Below are positions 47,403 through 58,627 of a stretch of DNA of 64,000 nucleotides, piece after piece. How positions within the stretch are numbered: the stretch's first letter is position 1; each line of letters begins with the position of its first letter. The DNA comes from Taiwanofungus camphoratus (Eukaryota; Basidiomycota; Agaricomycetes; Polyporales; Taiwanofungaceae): assembly GCA_003999685.1 (NCBI GenBank), contig CP021233.1, positions 1,178,001 through 1,242,000 on the forward strand. Reading direction: 5' to 3'. The notes beneath the pieces were generated by a model, which was not told the DNA's origin, made no database searches, and saw nothing but the letters and a program-made list of their open reading frames with translations. Both the position numbers and the translations under genes were made by a program.

Positions 47403-47573
47403 CTTTTTCAATCAGTGGCCAAAATCAGTTTTAATAATAACAGGGCAGATTTTCAAAAGTGAACACGCGTGCTGTTCGACAAATTCATTTGTTTCACTTC
47501 TTGGTGATTTGTTGAATCAGATCAATGGTGAGTGTAGGCTAAATTCTGCAGGTCATACATCCCGCAGTCTATC

Positions 47574-48162
47574 ATGGCAGATGTAGCATCAATACAGTAA
47601 TCGTTCGGGAATTTGAGCGCAAGTATCCTGGTTGCAAACACGTTCTCTCTGGTCCTGAGGCATCCGATCTTGTGGCTTGAACAGAGACTGAAGATTCCTC
47701 CCGTGAACCGTGCTCAATCGAAGGCACCTGGTTCTGCTAATTATCCACCTTTACTCAGGGGATCTCGACACGTGAGCGATCATATTTTCTCGGGTACTCA
47801 GGCTAAGTACCGGATGGATGGCTCACGGGATTCGCTCAGCGCTATTCATAATCTCGAAAGAACGCTCATAAAGTTAGATGCTCCTTGGCCTCATAGTACA
47901 GCTACGCCAAATGTCTGGTCGAAAGCATATCTTCCTTTTCAAAGCGCTCCCCGATGGCGCGCCGGTTCCAGAAGATCATGAAACCCCGAATATACCTTTG
48001 CATGCATTACTTGCCATCTCTTACACGATAAAGAAATACTTTTTCCATAGGCGACCAACGTATGCGCAGTATGACTGCTTCCAGGACTTGATGGGTGGAG
48101 ATCCCCGTTGGTACAGGGACGCGCTACCGAAAGAATATCTCCATCTGAAATATGTGCCATGA
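47574..48162 (+). pseudogene. array copy F, degenerate
   Basis: Exon 1 at 47574 reads ATG GCA GAT GTA GCA TCA and then meets TAA at codon 9. Exon 2 begins near 47690 (NRAQSKAPGSANYPPL), shifts frame in the middle and resumes at 47878 (GLIVQLRQMSGRKHIFLFKA, LPDGAPVPEDHETPNIPLH, RRPTYAQYDCFQDLMGGDPR, WYRDALPKEYLHL), ending at TGA 48160-48162. Much more diverged than A-E, so an older duplicate. Confidence 0.75.
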
Positions 48163-48449
48163 CATGGTCAATGCATCGACCAAGTGCAAGAGATTAGGTT
48201 TCTCCATTGAACCATGATCGAGGTGAGTGAAGTATCAACCAAATACGGGTGGTTTTTTCCGAACTGCGTACAAATGCAGTGCGCTGAACACCCTACACGT
48301 ATACTTGGCAAGGTGAGTACAACGAACTCTGGCCCAAGTCTGTGTTTGTGAGCTTTCAGCGATACACCTTATTGTTATGAGGAAGGCTGTGCTGATATTT
48401 CCATTGCGAAGTTGTCTCAAGTCATGCGGGCACGGTAGGATTGCTTCCG

Positions 48450-49330
48450 AAGGAAAACTGGTATACGAAGACGGTCCAGCGATCGCCTCTATCCGCGAGC
48501 TGTTCTGGGTAAGAGACAAGCTATCAAATGCAGTTTGCGTCCGATTCTTCGAGTCCTGCGTTGGAAGCCTTATCGTCCAACACGGGACTAGGCTCTTGCA
48601 ACAGACGGAAAATCTCCCTGGTCGTAATAGTATAGCCCAGGAAGCTGCCGCATTGGCGATGACTTTCATTCACTGTTGCCATACCCTGGATCAGCCCCCC
48701 CTTGTCTCCGTGTCTGCTACTCTGCATCCATCTCGAGTACGAGAGAAACTTGTAAGCAGCTGTTGCTTGCGAAGAATATACGGAAGAAAGTGGACGCGAA
48801 GGGGACTGCCTACGGAATGGCATTCTCTGTCTTTCTTTACATCATAGCCTGCGTTGATAAAGGTGCCGAGTTGTCCGTCAGGCATACTCCGGTATTTAAA
48901 TTCCTTCCGTCCATTTACTCCACTTCGTCCAGCTCTGGGATCACCGCTCTCACCTTGCTGAGCCAAGCCAATCAATTCAGCATTCAAGACATATCCACAA
49001 CAAATCCCATTGGGTTGAACATACCCTGCAAGCCTCGTCCTAAAGAGTCAACATCCGCGTCCCTCTCTCGAGGTTACGGCGGGCTATATTGTTGATATCA
49101 GTGATCTAACATCTTTTACTGCGTCATCAAGATGTGCGGCCGTGCTCTCCAAGCGCATGTTAAACGCTATCCTCTTCTGCCAAATAAACTTCCTACCGTC
49201 AAGACCTTTTGACGAAGATAGGACCCTCAAAGACGGGAATATGTGGACTATAGCGTTAGGCGCCCATTTATCCTCTAACTGCGATGAGACGCCTGGAGGG
49301 ATTTGCGGAGTTACCACATTTTGAGGCATT
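48450..49330 (+). pseudogene. broken copy of the 525-residue gene
   Basis: Three frames carry consecutive matches to the gene at 37437: IASIRELFWVRDKLSNAV and VGSLIVQHGTRLLQQTEN near 48484-48640; GTAYGMAFSVFLYIIACVDK and FLPSIYSTSSSSGITALTLL near 48800-48960; EVTAGYIVDISDLTSF from about 49070 onward. At least two frameshifts separate them and no start remains. It follows unit F on the same strand. Confidence 0.75.
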
Positions 49331-49499
49331 AGGGCAAGACATGCAACATGCAGCACATGATAATGGATGAGGTCGCAGCATAAGTCGACGAGGTACAACA
49401 ACAGCTGGATCGCTCTCGTCGATGACAGCTCCCTTCTAATAAGATCATGAAAATCCAAATGCTTCGGACCTTCGCACACTATCTTCAGATTTCTCTACG

Positions 49500-49620
49500 G
49501 TGATGAGGAGAATCTGCAACCAACGCAGGTAGCGCTGTTCAAATATCTTCAGATTGTGTTCTCGGGAGAATCTCGCTGGTAGATGGATGCACTGCCGAGA
49601 TCTATTTCACTTGCATGAGT
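49500..49620 (+). pseudogene. array unit G, 3'-end remnant
   Basis: Translating from about 49512 gives QPTQVALFKYLQIVFSGESR, W, stop, MDALPRSISLA. This parallels RPTQVQYDWYNSLFGSEARW and the following RDLIPKDLFYLN of the intact copies. Only about 35 codons remain and they contain a stop. It marks the right end of the duplicated block. Confidence 0.55.
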
Positions 49621-50029
49621 GCTTGACCGCGGATGAAAAGTATACCACTCACTGACATCATTTGAACTCCGTTGTCTACTTGAACAAGAGAATTTAGGAT
49701 GGCTGGTTGGCAAGACGCATTGCACTAAGTTTGATATGAACCTGTGAATGGATGATTGACCTGATGATATTTGAATCCAGTAATGTTCCTAAGTTACCAA
49801 ACTTCCCCGATGGTGTAGTATTGGTACAAGTGAAGTATGTATAAGTATCAGCATACGCAAAGCGATCATCAGAGGCCTTTGGAAGGGTCTACTAGTCATA
49901 GCCAGAAGAGGCACGAGAAGTGAGAAAATTACGAACTCTGAAAATGAAAGGAATAGTAAACTGGTACGTAGTATGTCATGTAGCAAGAGCAATGCAAAAA
50001 AAGACCCATAGACGGAATTGGCACCCTTG
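49621..50029. other. intergenic, no gene recognised
   Basis: Contains the 3' flank of the KIN1 gene. No repeat of the array is seen here. Confidence 0.4.
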
Positions 50030-53000
50030 TCATAGCTTCAACTCGGTCAAGACTCTTCGGGCCAGCATACCATATTGCCAACCGTCTCCACCCGCACGCC
50101 GAAATTGTATTCCATGCAGGGGCAACCAAGGCACCTAAACCGACTTGGGTTAGCAAGCAAAAACAACAAGCTGAGCAATATACACGCCTTCACGATGTTG
50201 ATCTCAAAGCGAACTGCAAGCGAATTGGCACCCATGGTCTCGAAGACATCAGGGTCTACTTCCCCCTTCGGTGGAGGATGTGACTGTGCGGACTGTGGAC
50301 TTGCTGCGAAATCGCGTGGAATAGGGGGTAATATTTTCCCTTTAGTGGGCGACTGAGATCGCATAGGTGGCTCCTCAGGTTGAACAAGGGGCGCCTCTAG
50401 TGTATCGGAGCGTGCAGCGTCGCCAGTCGCGGTATGAGCGTTCGACGAAACATGGAAGAACGAGGAGGAAGCGCTGCTCGCGGTGGCGCTAAGAATTGTA
50501 CCACCTGATGGTCGACTTGGCAAATCTTTATCCTTAGCGGTTTGGTCCTTGTCTTTATTGCCCTTTGTCCCAAACGATAGCTTAGATGTTTTACGAACGA
50601 TTGAACGCCGGGTTGTATCCGTCTCGTTAGAGCCAGCGGAGCCCCGCTTGCGATGACGGCGCTCTGAAGGCGGAGGCGCTTGAACAGAGGACATGTCGAT
50701 GGAAGGCATATGGATACATTCAAAGCCTGTCCTCGTCTCGCGATACTGAACTTGCATTCTGTCCAAGACGCGTTTGATATCTGTCTTTATCACAGCCGGT
50801 GGTTTCGTTGATGTAGTTGCGACGCTGTAAGACCTAGGTGAACACCACCTAGAAGGTTGAAATTCTATTCATGACATACCTGAACAGTCCCTTCATGTAG
50901 ACTGGTTTAAACTCTTTCTCGTCGCCCAGCTGTTCTTCTCCTTTGGGTGACTGCTCGCCACCATTACCGTTCGCATTGGCATTCGGCGTTGACGGTTCGT
51001 CCTGCTCAGCGGCTTCATCCTCCTCATCGGTACGTCCGAACAACCTATCAGCGAGTGGCCTCCTAAAATCTGTGGAGTATCCTGTTGATGGCCGACGGTG
51101 GCGACCTATGGTCCCCCCGCCATTGAACAGCGCGGCACCTGTACTACTCCTCCGCTCATGCCTTAATGCACGGCCCGCAGGGTCCAGAATAGTCGCAGCG
51201 CGTCGGTGCGGTGTGCCAATGGGCTGACTCTGGCTCTGAGATACAGTGTTCGTAGGGGTTGGCTCATCACCCCGCTGTACTTCCGGGTTGGCTTTCTCGT
51301 TGACGAGAGCGCCATGTTCATCGACCTTCTCCACTTCCACAGATGGGCGGGGCGAGAACGACGTGAGGACGCTACCGCGCTTTGCTGCACCGCCTGACTT
51401 TCTCGACTCGTCGCCACGCGCACCTCCCACCAAGAGGCTGCCGAACTTCCGCACGAGCGTCGCACCTGCGGATACGAGAGCCGGCTGGCGCGGCTCGTCC
51501 TCCGCCTCTGCATGCTCACTCTCCATCTGCTCCGCAAACGAGGTAAATTCGGGGCCAGCGGTTCGCGGAGGCTCGAGCGGGTTCTGGCCCGAGCGCGTGC
51601 GCAGCGTGCCGTGTTCGCCAACCGGCTCGACGCCGCCATGCCCGAACATACCCGTCCACCCCCTCGAGATACTCGGGCGCTGGCTAAGACTATGGCTACG
51701 GCGATGTGCGGACGCAGCAGGGGCACGTGGCAAAGACATGGATGCCTTCACGGGTGTACTTGGCGCAGAACCCGGAGCAACACCTGGTTTGGGTATCGCA
51801 AGCGCGGCATCGCGGGGCCGAGGTTGCTGACCGAAGCTAGGCGAGGCGGGAGATGGACTCGCGGTAGAGGGATCGTAGGACATTCCGGAGTAGTGTGATG
51901 TTTCCGGAGCAGGCAAGCGGGGCAGCGGCATGCTGTAGTCTGGTTTCGCGGGGACATCCTTCTTTCGACCCGAGGGCTGAGACGATGGTTTAGTAGGTGT
52001 GTGCTCTTCAGGAGCAGGTTCAACTTGTGGAGACGATTCCAACGAAAGCTGGGAGTTGGCAAAGTGACCCGGGCCGTAGACCTTCTCCCGCTCCATCTTC
52101 TCGCGCGCCAAGAAGTACATAGATATCAAGGGATGGAAGCCATACGTAGGATCTGGCGGTTCACGTTGGCCGGCATCCGTAAGGGAAGAATGTGACAAAT
52201 GGGCCTGAGAATTAGGCGGAGAGTGCGCGAAAGGTGTACCTGGCGGAGAGGAAGACGGCGAGAATAGTTTGCGACGATAGAAGTCGAAGCCCGAGAAGCG
52301 CTTCTTCGACTTGGATGGCGACTGATCGACCTTGCTCCCGTTCAGGCTGTGCGAACCGTCCTGCGAGATGGCCAGGGACGAATTCGAGAACGACTCGCCC
52401 CAGTGACGTCCGTTGCCGTTCCGTCCGTTCGGCACCATCCGCTTGCGCTCCCAATACTGCACCGCGCGATAGTAGGCGTCCGACTCGAGCACTTCGACCA
52501 GCCGGTTCTCGATCTCTTCTTCCGTCCCGAACTCGAAGCCTTTCATCCCACGCACCACCTGCCGGTCCAGTTCGTCCGACCGCAGCGGCTCGCGGTGCAC
52601 AAGGTGCGAGTCCGGTGGTCCTCGAAACCCGCGCACCATCCAGGGGTGGCTCAGCACCTCCGACAGCGGCGCCCGTGCACCCGGATTCGTCACCAGCATG
52701 CGCGTCAGCAGGTGCTTGCATTCTGTCGTACCGATTAACCAATGACCGACCCGCCCTCACACACCACGTACCTGCACTCAGCCACACCGGATACTCCACA
52801 AGCCCCCGCTTGATCTTCGCGTGCAGCGCCGGCATGCTCTGGTCGTCGAACGGCACCTTCCCGCACACCAGCACGTACAGCACCACCCCGAAGCTCCACA
52901 CGTCCACCTCCGGACCCGTGTACACCTTGGCGTTCAGCAGCTCCGGAGCCGCAAAGTACAGCGACCCGCAGAACGTCGACAGATGCTGAGCCGGGTCGTA

Positions 53001-54321
53001 CAGATTCGACAGACCAAAGTCGATGATCTTGATGTTCCCCGTCTGCGAGATCAGGATGTTTTCGATTTTCAGGTCTGCCCGTGGTCTCAACCTGTCAGCG
53101 CCATGCCACCCGACAACCGACTGACCGGTACACCTACCCCGATGGACGACGTTGTTCTTGTGGCAGTAATCCAGCGCACTCCCGATCTGCCGTGCAAACT
53201 TGCGTGCCACGCGCTCCCGCAACCTCCCGTGACTGATGATGTAGTCCAGCATCTGCCCCCCGTTGACGTACTCGAACACCATGTAGTAGTGGTGCGGGTG
53301 CACGATCATCTCCCGCATCCCGCAGATGTACGGATGGTGCAGCAGCATCGACAGCGCCGCCTCCCGCAGCGTGCGGATCTCTTTTGAAGCGTCTTTCGAC
53401 GCCTGCTTCGCCGCCGCGTCGGGGTTCGACACGCTGCCACTTGGTGGTGTTGCTCGTGGAAGGATTTTGACAGCAAGCTGCGAATTCCACTTGTCAGACA
53501 TCTGTGACATCGTAGATACGACTGTGTGTGCTCCCAATCTGTAAAAAAAGTATACAGACAACGTTTTGCTGAAAAAGAGTGACAGCCCGCTCGGGAATGA
53601 GGGCGCACTGGACACAACCGCAATGCAGTCGGTTCGTCTCTCGACAACTGCATACGGTTCTGGGATGTCGCCGACTGTGACGGTACCAAAGGACACAGTG
53701 CTCCTAAGATGCCTTCACGCTCCATCCACGTATCTGCTAGTCACCCAAGCAACTTCCGCTAGCCCACCGTGACAAGCACGGCCAAGGATTCGAGGGCCCT
53801 CTCGAAGCTCGGAGACCACACACAAATGATAATTCAATCGCGGATTGACTCACCTTTTCGCCTGTAAGACTGTGATGTGCCAGCTTGACCTTGCCCATGC
53901 TCCCCGCTCCCAACGTCTTGCTCAGCGTGTAGTCTCCCAAGATCCTGTTCGTGCTGCGCGGTTTTGCCGACGACCCGGGTTCCCCACGCTGGCTGTGCCT
54001 CCCGCCGTCGTCGCCGTGTTGGCGATCGCGATCGCGTTCTGGCGGGGCGGGAGTGGTGGTGGCATCGCTTTGCGGAGGCATCGACAGCGGTCGCGGCTTG
54101 TGCGCTGATGATGATGAGCGTCTAGGGGCCTGCGACGACGACGTGGACGACGAGTTGGACGTTGGCGGGATGCGACTCTGCTCACGAGATGGTGTTTGCG
54201 GCTGTATCATGGGCGCAGGCGATGGCTCGTGGCCGGCGACCTGCGAAAGCGTAGTCGCTGCACCCTCTTCTGCTACTTTGGCGAGTGGTTCAGCGGCCAG
54301 CGACGTCGGATACGCTGCCAT
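50030..54321 (-). CDS. KIN1: KIN1/Par-1/MARK-type serine/threonine kinase with C-terminal KA1 domain
   Basis: Polarity and exocytosis kinase. The N-terminus (ATG at 54321) is disordered, Ser/Pro-rich, and ends [20 protein letters not shown] (Gly-rich loop). Later exons give [12 protein letters not shown] (Lys of subdomain II), [19 protein letters not shown] joined to [14 protein letters not shown] (catalytic loop), [27 protein letters not shown] and the [16 protein letters not shown] helix. A UBA-like segment and a very long Ser/Pro-rich linker follow (52699-50849). The C-terminus is a KA1 membrane-binding domain: [10 protein letters not shown] joined to [20 protein letters not shown] and ending VLTELKL at TGA 50032-50030. 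The last intron must use a GC donor (AAG then GCGTGT). About six introns in total. Confidence 0.92.
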
Positions 54322-55033
54322 ATGCTCGATGCAGCGATGTTCGAGCGTCAGTGAAGTATTGAGCGATTAGACGGTGGTGGACAGGTCGATAGAATTGATT
54401 CCCAAACGGGAAAGGCGTTCCGCTTGTTTATGACACACTCAAAAACACGTAGGTGCACGGGGAATAGCCGCTCAAATTCCTTTGTTGAGGAGAGGAAAAT
54501 ATTCTGAGATCGAGAATGAGGAGGAATTCATTGCAGGAGGTCAGAGCAAGTGGCATGGTAGCGCAGTGATGCGATCGGATGTAAGGGGTCGTAATTATTG
54601 TACATTCATTCTGAGACTATGCGGAAATGAATCCTCCTGGTGAATGCGGTTTCCGTAACAAAGATGACGACCTTAGGCAACTAGACAGTGGGAATAGACT
54701 ACAAGGCTATACGGCGCCAAGGGCCAGAACAATGCCATGAGGTGAGGCTGACAGCAAGGCTCGAAAAGAAAAGACCATCACAACACAAATTAGTCCGACG
54801 GACACTATGTATGCACAACAGCCGGCGCGAACCTGTCGTATTTGAAGTGATCTCGAAACCCTGCAAAGCAACGCCCGCAGAAGAGCGTTGTCATGCAAGA
54901 TAAGCGAACTTTCCAGCAGCACTGTTACCGAACCCTGATTTATAAATGTGCGGAAAGGCTTAGAAAGCTAACGTACAAGGATAGGCTTATCGTGGGAGAG
55001 AAGTCGGTGACATAACACGGCAGTAAAAATGTT
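54322..55033. other. intergenic, KIN1 promoter side
   Basis: No gene recognised; should contain the KIN1 promoter and the SPC1 3' flank. Confidence 0.45.
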
Positions 55034-55455
55034 TTACTGAGATTTGTGTTCCTTGACGGGGAGCCATTGTACAGGATGGCGATTGTACATAGGCCATGGG
55101 GGCACGACAATCTGTAAGTATGCATTAGCGGCTTATCCTGCTAGGAGGTCATGTCACTTACCAAGAATAGCGCAATGGTCGAAAGACTGACTAGCCCAAA
55201 AGTAACACGCAACGACTGCAAGGCAAATCCAACCAAAAAGGATAGTATCTACACCAGAGAACGCTAGTCCATCACATTGTTGTTTAGTGTCCTTGGGACT
55301 ACACTCACCGTTGATGCAATCAACGTCGCTCTCGCAATCCGCTCGACATCTTTTTGTCCCTCAAAGTCCTGCAACAAGCTCAGTTGGAACAATGTAGGCT
55401 AACTCGGTGTGCTTACAATCTTCCCATCCAGGAGCTGTTGAAAATACTCGTTCAT
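55034..55455 (-). CDS. SPC1: signal peptidase complex subunit 1 (SPC1/SPCS1)
   Basis: Small ER membrane subunit of signal peptidase. Four exons: 55455-55417 (MNEYFQQLLDGKI), 55368-55309 (DFEGQKDVERIARATLIAST), 55248-55162, 55111-55034; 264 nt, 87 residues, the usual length. All junctions are phase 0 with GT-AG ends. Family hallmarks: the DFxGQK motif before the first membrane helix, the second hydrophobic stretch (RVTFGLVSLSTIALFLIVV) and the signature PPWPMYNRHPVQWLP. Two membrane helices with both ends in the cytosol are expected. The first helix region spans the exon 2/3 join. Every exon is shorter than 90 nt. Confidence 0.92.
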
Positions 55456-58400
55456 GATTACTCTCGTAGAACTTGGCGGTGCTGGTCGTCAGTGCGGAAG
55501 CCGCAAACGAGGAGGATCCACGTGATCTGGGGAAGAAGAGGATTACGTAACTCTTCGGGTTGAATTTATGAAACATCTTACTAACTGATACTGTGTGGTA
55601 TGCATTGAAATTCGATGCACTTTATCCCAACTTTGTCGTTGGCATTGTGTTCCGGCCTTATGCATTGTCTTTGAGGAAGCATCGTCGTCGATTTACTCAA
55701 TTTGCACGGACGACCCCGCAGTCGTATCGGATCGGACTTGTCGTATGCTGATACTGCTACCGATCTTGAAAGTTCAACTGTCCGACGCCACAGGTAATTT
55801 GTCTCTCCTACCTCTAAGTGTAGATTAAGGATTGTGGTGTGAGATTTGTAGTGCACTGCCGGGGAAAGGTCTGGTAGACTTCTCCTAAAGTACGCAATAT
55901 GCAGTTGGGCCTATGTCAAGCTATGGGAGTACTGATATTGTGAATTGCAGGACATTGAAATATCACCGATGCTGGTGCCCGAATAGTGTTAGTGTAACAC
56001 TAGCATGTGATCAAAGTGCTTGTCAACGTGTGCCAGCTTGGACTTATTTCAGTGTTCTCAAGTTATTCACTGATGACGTCCAATAACAATCCGAGCAGAC
56101 CAATCCTGGCAGGACATTGTGCAGTTGCTCATCTTTTAGCTGACGGAACGCTTCGACAACGAGCGAAACCGCAAGAGTAGAGCCTTGCAATATCCGTTTG
56201 ACCTTGTAGGGTATTAAGCTCGAGTTCAATGCGAAAAGCTCGATCCTTTCTATTAATGGTGGGAAGCATATCCGACCAGAGTTGCCGAACATTCATTCAT
56301 CATACTGTTCTAGGGTATCCTATGACGCCCGTAGCGCCGCAACTGGCTTAATTTGTCAAGCATCAATCCTTCCAATATGCAGCATTATCCTCAGTGAGCA
56401 AGGAAAGCGCCTCGAGCCGAATACGTGCAATCATCACTATTCATCAATCTCACGGAGTCTATGAATGTACCCGTTGTGGGACTCTCCAGTTTTGCAACTC
56501 TTGAGCAGTTTTCACTTCAAAGCACGCTAGGGAAGGTAAAGTACAGTGAATTCAAGCCGACGCATGACTGACAGTATGGGCCTACTCATCAACGGCTACG
56601 TTTAGCTCTTGGCTAGTACTCGCACACAGTCTCAAGCCCACAAAAGTCTGGACAATAGCCTTTGCTGACGAGCATGTGGCGTGGGTTCCTGCTGCTGTCT
56701 TTCGACAGATATCAGCGCTCCTGATAGTCAGATAGGTGGCTTCCTCGCGATACATAAGCACCATGCATATGGCTCACACCAAAATTTCCCTCTTAACCTA
56801 GGCCGGACAGGACCTGCGGTCAGATTTCCTTCACGACACTGATAGTCCCAGCATTGACACAGCCTTCAAGCTTCAAGCTTCGAATATCTTTATCTTCTAT
56901 TGAGGTTCTCGTACCCAACGTTGTCAGCAGTAGCGAAGCACATAGTACCTATCTTCGCGCGCCGGGTTTACAGAAGAAGACCGGAATACATTTTGCAATG
57001 TCGGTTTGATGCACGCGAAGGTGAGTGCTCGCTGACTACTGGACATACGCTATGAGGCACTCGTATCTGTAGCTTGCTACACCCCAAATACACCCCTGTT
57101 CATACTCCAAATTATCCGCTTCATCGGAGTATGGGATGGCCTCTGAGCGATACGTAGACCAGGCCAAGGAGGGTTAGCACGGCAGAATGTCAATTACGTT
57201 TGGGGCGGAAAGAGGCAGCGGCTGTCAGTATCCAACGGTGATATGCTCGTCCTCATGACCTTATCGACCCGGTATATCTACGCTATGACGACAATGTACA
57301 AATGGGATACTGCGCAGCTCCACGGGCTAGTTGACGCTGGTGAGTGAATTCCTGATAGCCGCCCCATTGCCTCCCTTTATCAATCTCCGAGTCCAGCGGT
57401 GTGTTTGGGAGGTTCACTGGCCTGAGACCCATAACTGGCTTAAGAGGCTCTCTAAATCTACGAGTACTTCGGACCAAAGTATCAGTGCGTCACTTCGTTC
57501 AAACCTTGTCCACCGTACTGTGCTATACCGAAACATACTCAGAGTGTTCTTCGAGTCCGAGATACAGATATCTCCGATATTATCCACTCGGAGGATCTGT
57601 CGCAAAGTTGTCGCACGAATTCTCCCAATCGGACGACTGGAGTGGATGTTGTTTCTACACTCGGCGACATGAACCCCGGCGAGGTATGGGCAGCCTTCGA
57701 GGCTTGACCGTTTGCGAAAATGTCCATATCGTCCTCCCCGGTGCTTCCTTGTCGACTCCCGATCCTCGTCCGGTTGTTTCCGATTGCCTCCGCATGTGAT
57801 CGAGCGTGCAGTGTATGCATCGGGCGCGGCCCGCGGCGCTCCCCCGGTCTGCTAATCTTCGTTTGTCCCTCCGACCAGGTATCGCCATTCTTTTTGTTGA
57901 AGTACAGACGTGGCAGATCGCCATCGTAGGCCTAGGTGAGCGCACAACATCTCATCTGGCACGGTCATGTTCGTCGATTTCTCGGTTTCGCACCGCGGGG
58001 TCTACCGAGCGGCCTTTTGAGCAGCGGTCTTGCACGATGTCGGCCTATTCAATATCGGAACGACAATTGGATGTGTACATTCCTAGTTTCCAGACCGCGT
58101 GGTGTTGCGATCGTACGCGTGGTTTGGGTATTTTACCATGAGCTTGTACCTTACACTCTTGTTGTACAGCAATGCGAGACCCGTGTGCTGCCTCCTTGTT
58201 CACCGCCTCTGATTGTGATTATGATAAGTATCTCTGGCTAGCACCGCAATCGTACGTCCTTTAGCGCTTGTATGGGCGCCTAGTGGAGAGCAAGGTGAGA
58301 ACGTGGGCTGCTTGCAAGTGAAGCGCGTGAGTGTATCCCGGCGCTCAGGGCAATGGAAGTCTGTCAGCGCGGGATCAGTAGTCTGAGCATCAGCCGAACA

Positions 58401-58627
58401 TAATCTCATCGGGAACTGGCGAATAATAAACTCTACGTCTCCTCCCCCCGACACGTCTGAGACCTAACGACAGTCCGCAGATAGGACGGACCGATTAGCA
58501 CGGCTGCGCACGGCCATCGCACTGAGAAGGCTGCCATTCCGGACAAGGGAGTTTGCGGTTTTTGGCAGAGACAGAGCAGAACGTATTCCTACTCCCTGGT
58601 GGCGTGTTACTGACGAATTGCAGGTCA
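55456..58627. other. 3.2-kb stretch without a recognised gene
   Basis: The longest gap in the window. Many short ORFs on both strands, none with a known domain. A minus-strand piece at 56292-56044 (RICFPPLIERIELFALNSSL, VVEAFRQLKDEQLHNVLPGL) has some coding texture and may be a remnant. A 7-bp-arm hairpin (AGTGTTA/TAACACT) lies at 55985-56001. The right part should hold the promoter and leader of the transcription factor gene. A non-coding RNA or long 5' leader cannot be excluded. Confidence 0.4.

Larger units (their letters stand above)
39370..49620. repeat. mirror-arranged duplicated array (units A-G with nuclease-like and 525-residue families)
   Basis: Five well-preserved units of roughly 1.0-1.2 kb carry the same two-exon gene: A and B on the minus strand, C, D and E on the plus strand. 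Non-coding flanks are duplicated with the genes, so copying was recent. Units B and C share one upstream flank type (41530-41660 is the reverse complement of about 43900-44030); A, D and E share another. The array is therefore a mirror around the nuclease-like gene at 42158-43375. Beyond E lie decayed pieces: nuclease-like 3' end (47170-47402), unit F (47574-48162), 525-residue family (48450-49330) and unit G (49500-49620). Confidence 0.85.

Noticed and set aside
50943-53390. Long plus-strand ORFs opposite the KIN1 gene
   Set aside because: GC-rich antisense shadows of kinase exons; no domain content.
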